Shown: piece by piece, positions 5,792 to 5,865 of the stretch | Layout: every line of letters starts with the position of its first letter | Position numbering within the stretch: the first letter of the stretch is position 1 | Assembly (NCBI GenBank): GCA_017521875.1 | Contig: JAFXBH010000097.1 | Location: 1 to 5,865 of the forward strand | Length of the DNA stretch: 5,865 bases | Reading direction: 5' to 3' | From: Oscillospiraceae bacterium | GTDB lineage: Bacteria > Bacillota > Clostridia > Oscillospirales > Oscillospiraceae | Made by a program: the position numbers and the translations under genes | The notes under the pieces: model-generated | Seen by the model: only the letters and a program-made list of their open reading frames with translations | Databases searched by the model: none | What the model was told of the DNA's origin: nothing

Positions 5792-5865
5792 TAAAGTTCG
5801 CCTCCGTCAAGCCGTCGGCGGCAACGCTCGTCCGCGTTGCATTTAGATGGGTTCGAGTCCATCCC
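5792..5865 (+). ncRNA. Possible structured non-coding RNA with a T-loop-like hairpin, cut by the window end
   Basis: This stretch contains no credible gene but has ordered stems: CGCC/GGCG (5799-5802/5817-5820), a perfect 7-bp stem GCAACGC/GCGTTGC (5821-5827/5834-5840) with a TCGTCC loop, and GATGG/CCATC (5846-5850/5859-5863) closing GTTCGAGT, which looks like the TpsiC arm of a tRNA. The last loop is one nucleotide out of register for a normal T arm, and no tRNA acceptor or anticodon arm can be drawn upstream, so it is not a tRNA 3' end. The high GC compared with its flanks and the compensated stems suggest a conserved RNA. The clostridial raiA-motif RNA is one candidate I thought of, but that is recollection, not a match. 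The 5' end is uncertain and may include the hairpin at 5769-5791. Strand is chosen from the T-loop sequence. Confidence 0.45.

Noticed and set aside
5622..5846. 74-codon + strand open frame running past the permease into the RNA region
   Set aside because: It begins inside the permease gene in another frame, lacks a ribosome site and crosses the hairpins. Its peptide resembles nothing.
5846..5865. 3' end of a tRNA gene or a phage attachment site at a tRNA
   Set aside because: The T-loop-like sequence is out of register by one base (G51 would face A63 in the standard numbering), and no anticodon or D arm can be drawn upstream. No integrase is in view.

Overview
The window looks like chromosomal DNA from an anaerobic, probably gut-type Firmicute of the Clostridia (Oscillospiraceae or Lachnospiraceae would fit). 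The evidence is strong AGGAGG-type ribosome binding sites, moderate GC with AT-rich intergenic spacers, and protein families (DUF2975, YozG-like HTH, DUF4173) typical of that group. The taxon is inferred from style only. All recognised protein genes lie on the + strand.

Region 1 (1-655) is the 3' part of a cation diffusion facilitator (CDF) metal exporter. It ends in a natural histidine-rich tail with seven terminal His codons and is closed by a strong hairpin terminator.

Region 2 (656-4123) is a self-contained five-gene operon. Its sigma-A-like promoter (TTGACA, 16 bp, TATGAT) is overlaid by two similar inverted repeats whose centres are exactly 22 bp apart, which look like paired operators. 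The genes encode a DUF2975 four-helix membrane protein, a 69-residue Cro/C1 (YozG-type) regulator, a 533-residue DUF4173 polytopic membrane protein, a 224-residue membrane protein with a soluble C-terminal domain, and a 98-residue three-helix membrane protein. A hairpin terminator follows. Four of the five products are membrane proteins of unknown function. The regulator probably controls the operon through the dyads, and the whole set reads as an uncharacterised envelope module.

Region 3 (4124-5700) is a two-gene ABC-2 type exporter, an ATPase followed by a permease that overlaps it by 4 nt, driven by an extended -10 promoter. The substrate is unknown.

Region 4 (5701-5865) has no convincing protein gene. 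It holds a perfect 10-bp hairpin and then a GC-rich stretch with at least two further stem-loops, the last carrying a tRNA T-loop-like sequence. It looks like the 5' part of a structured non-coding RNA that continues past the window end.
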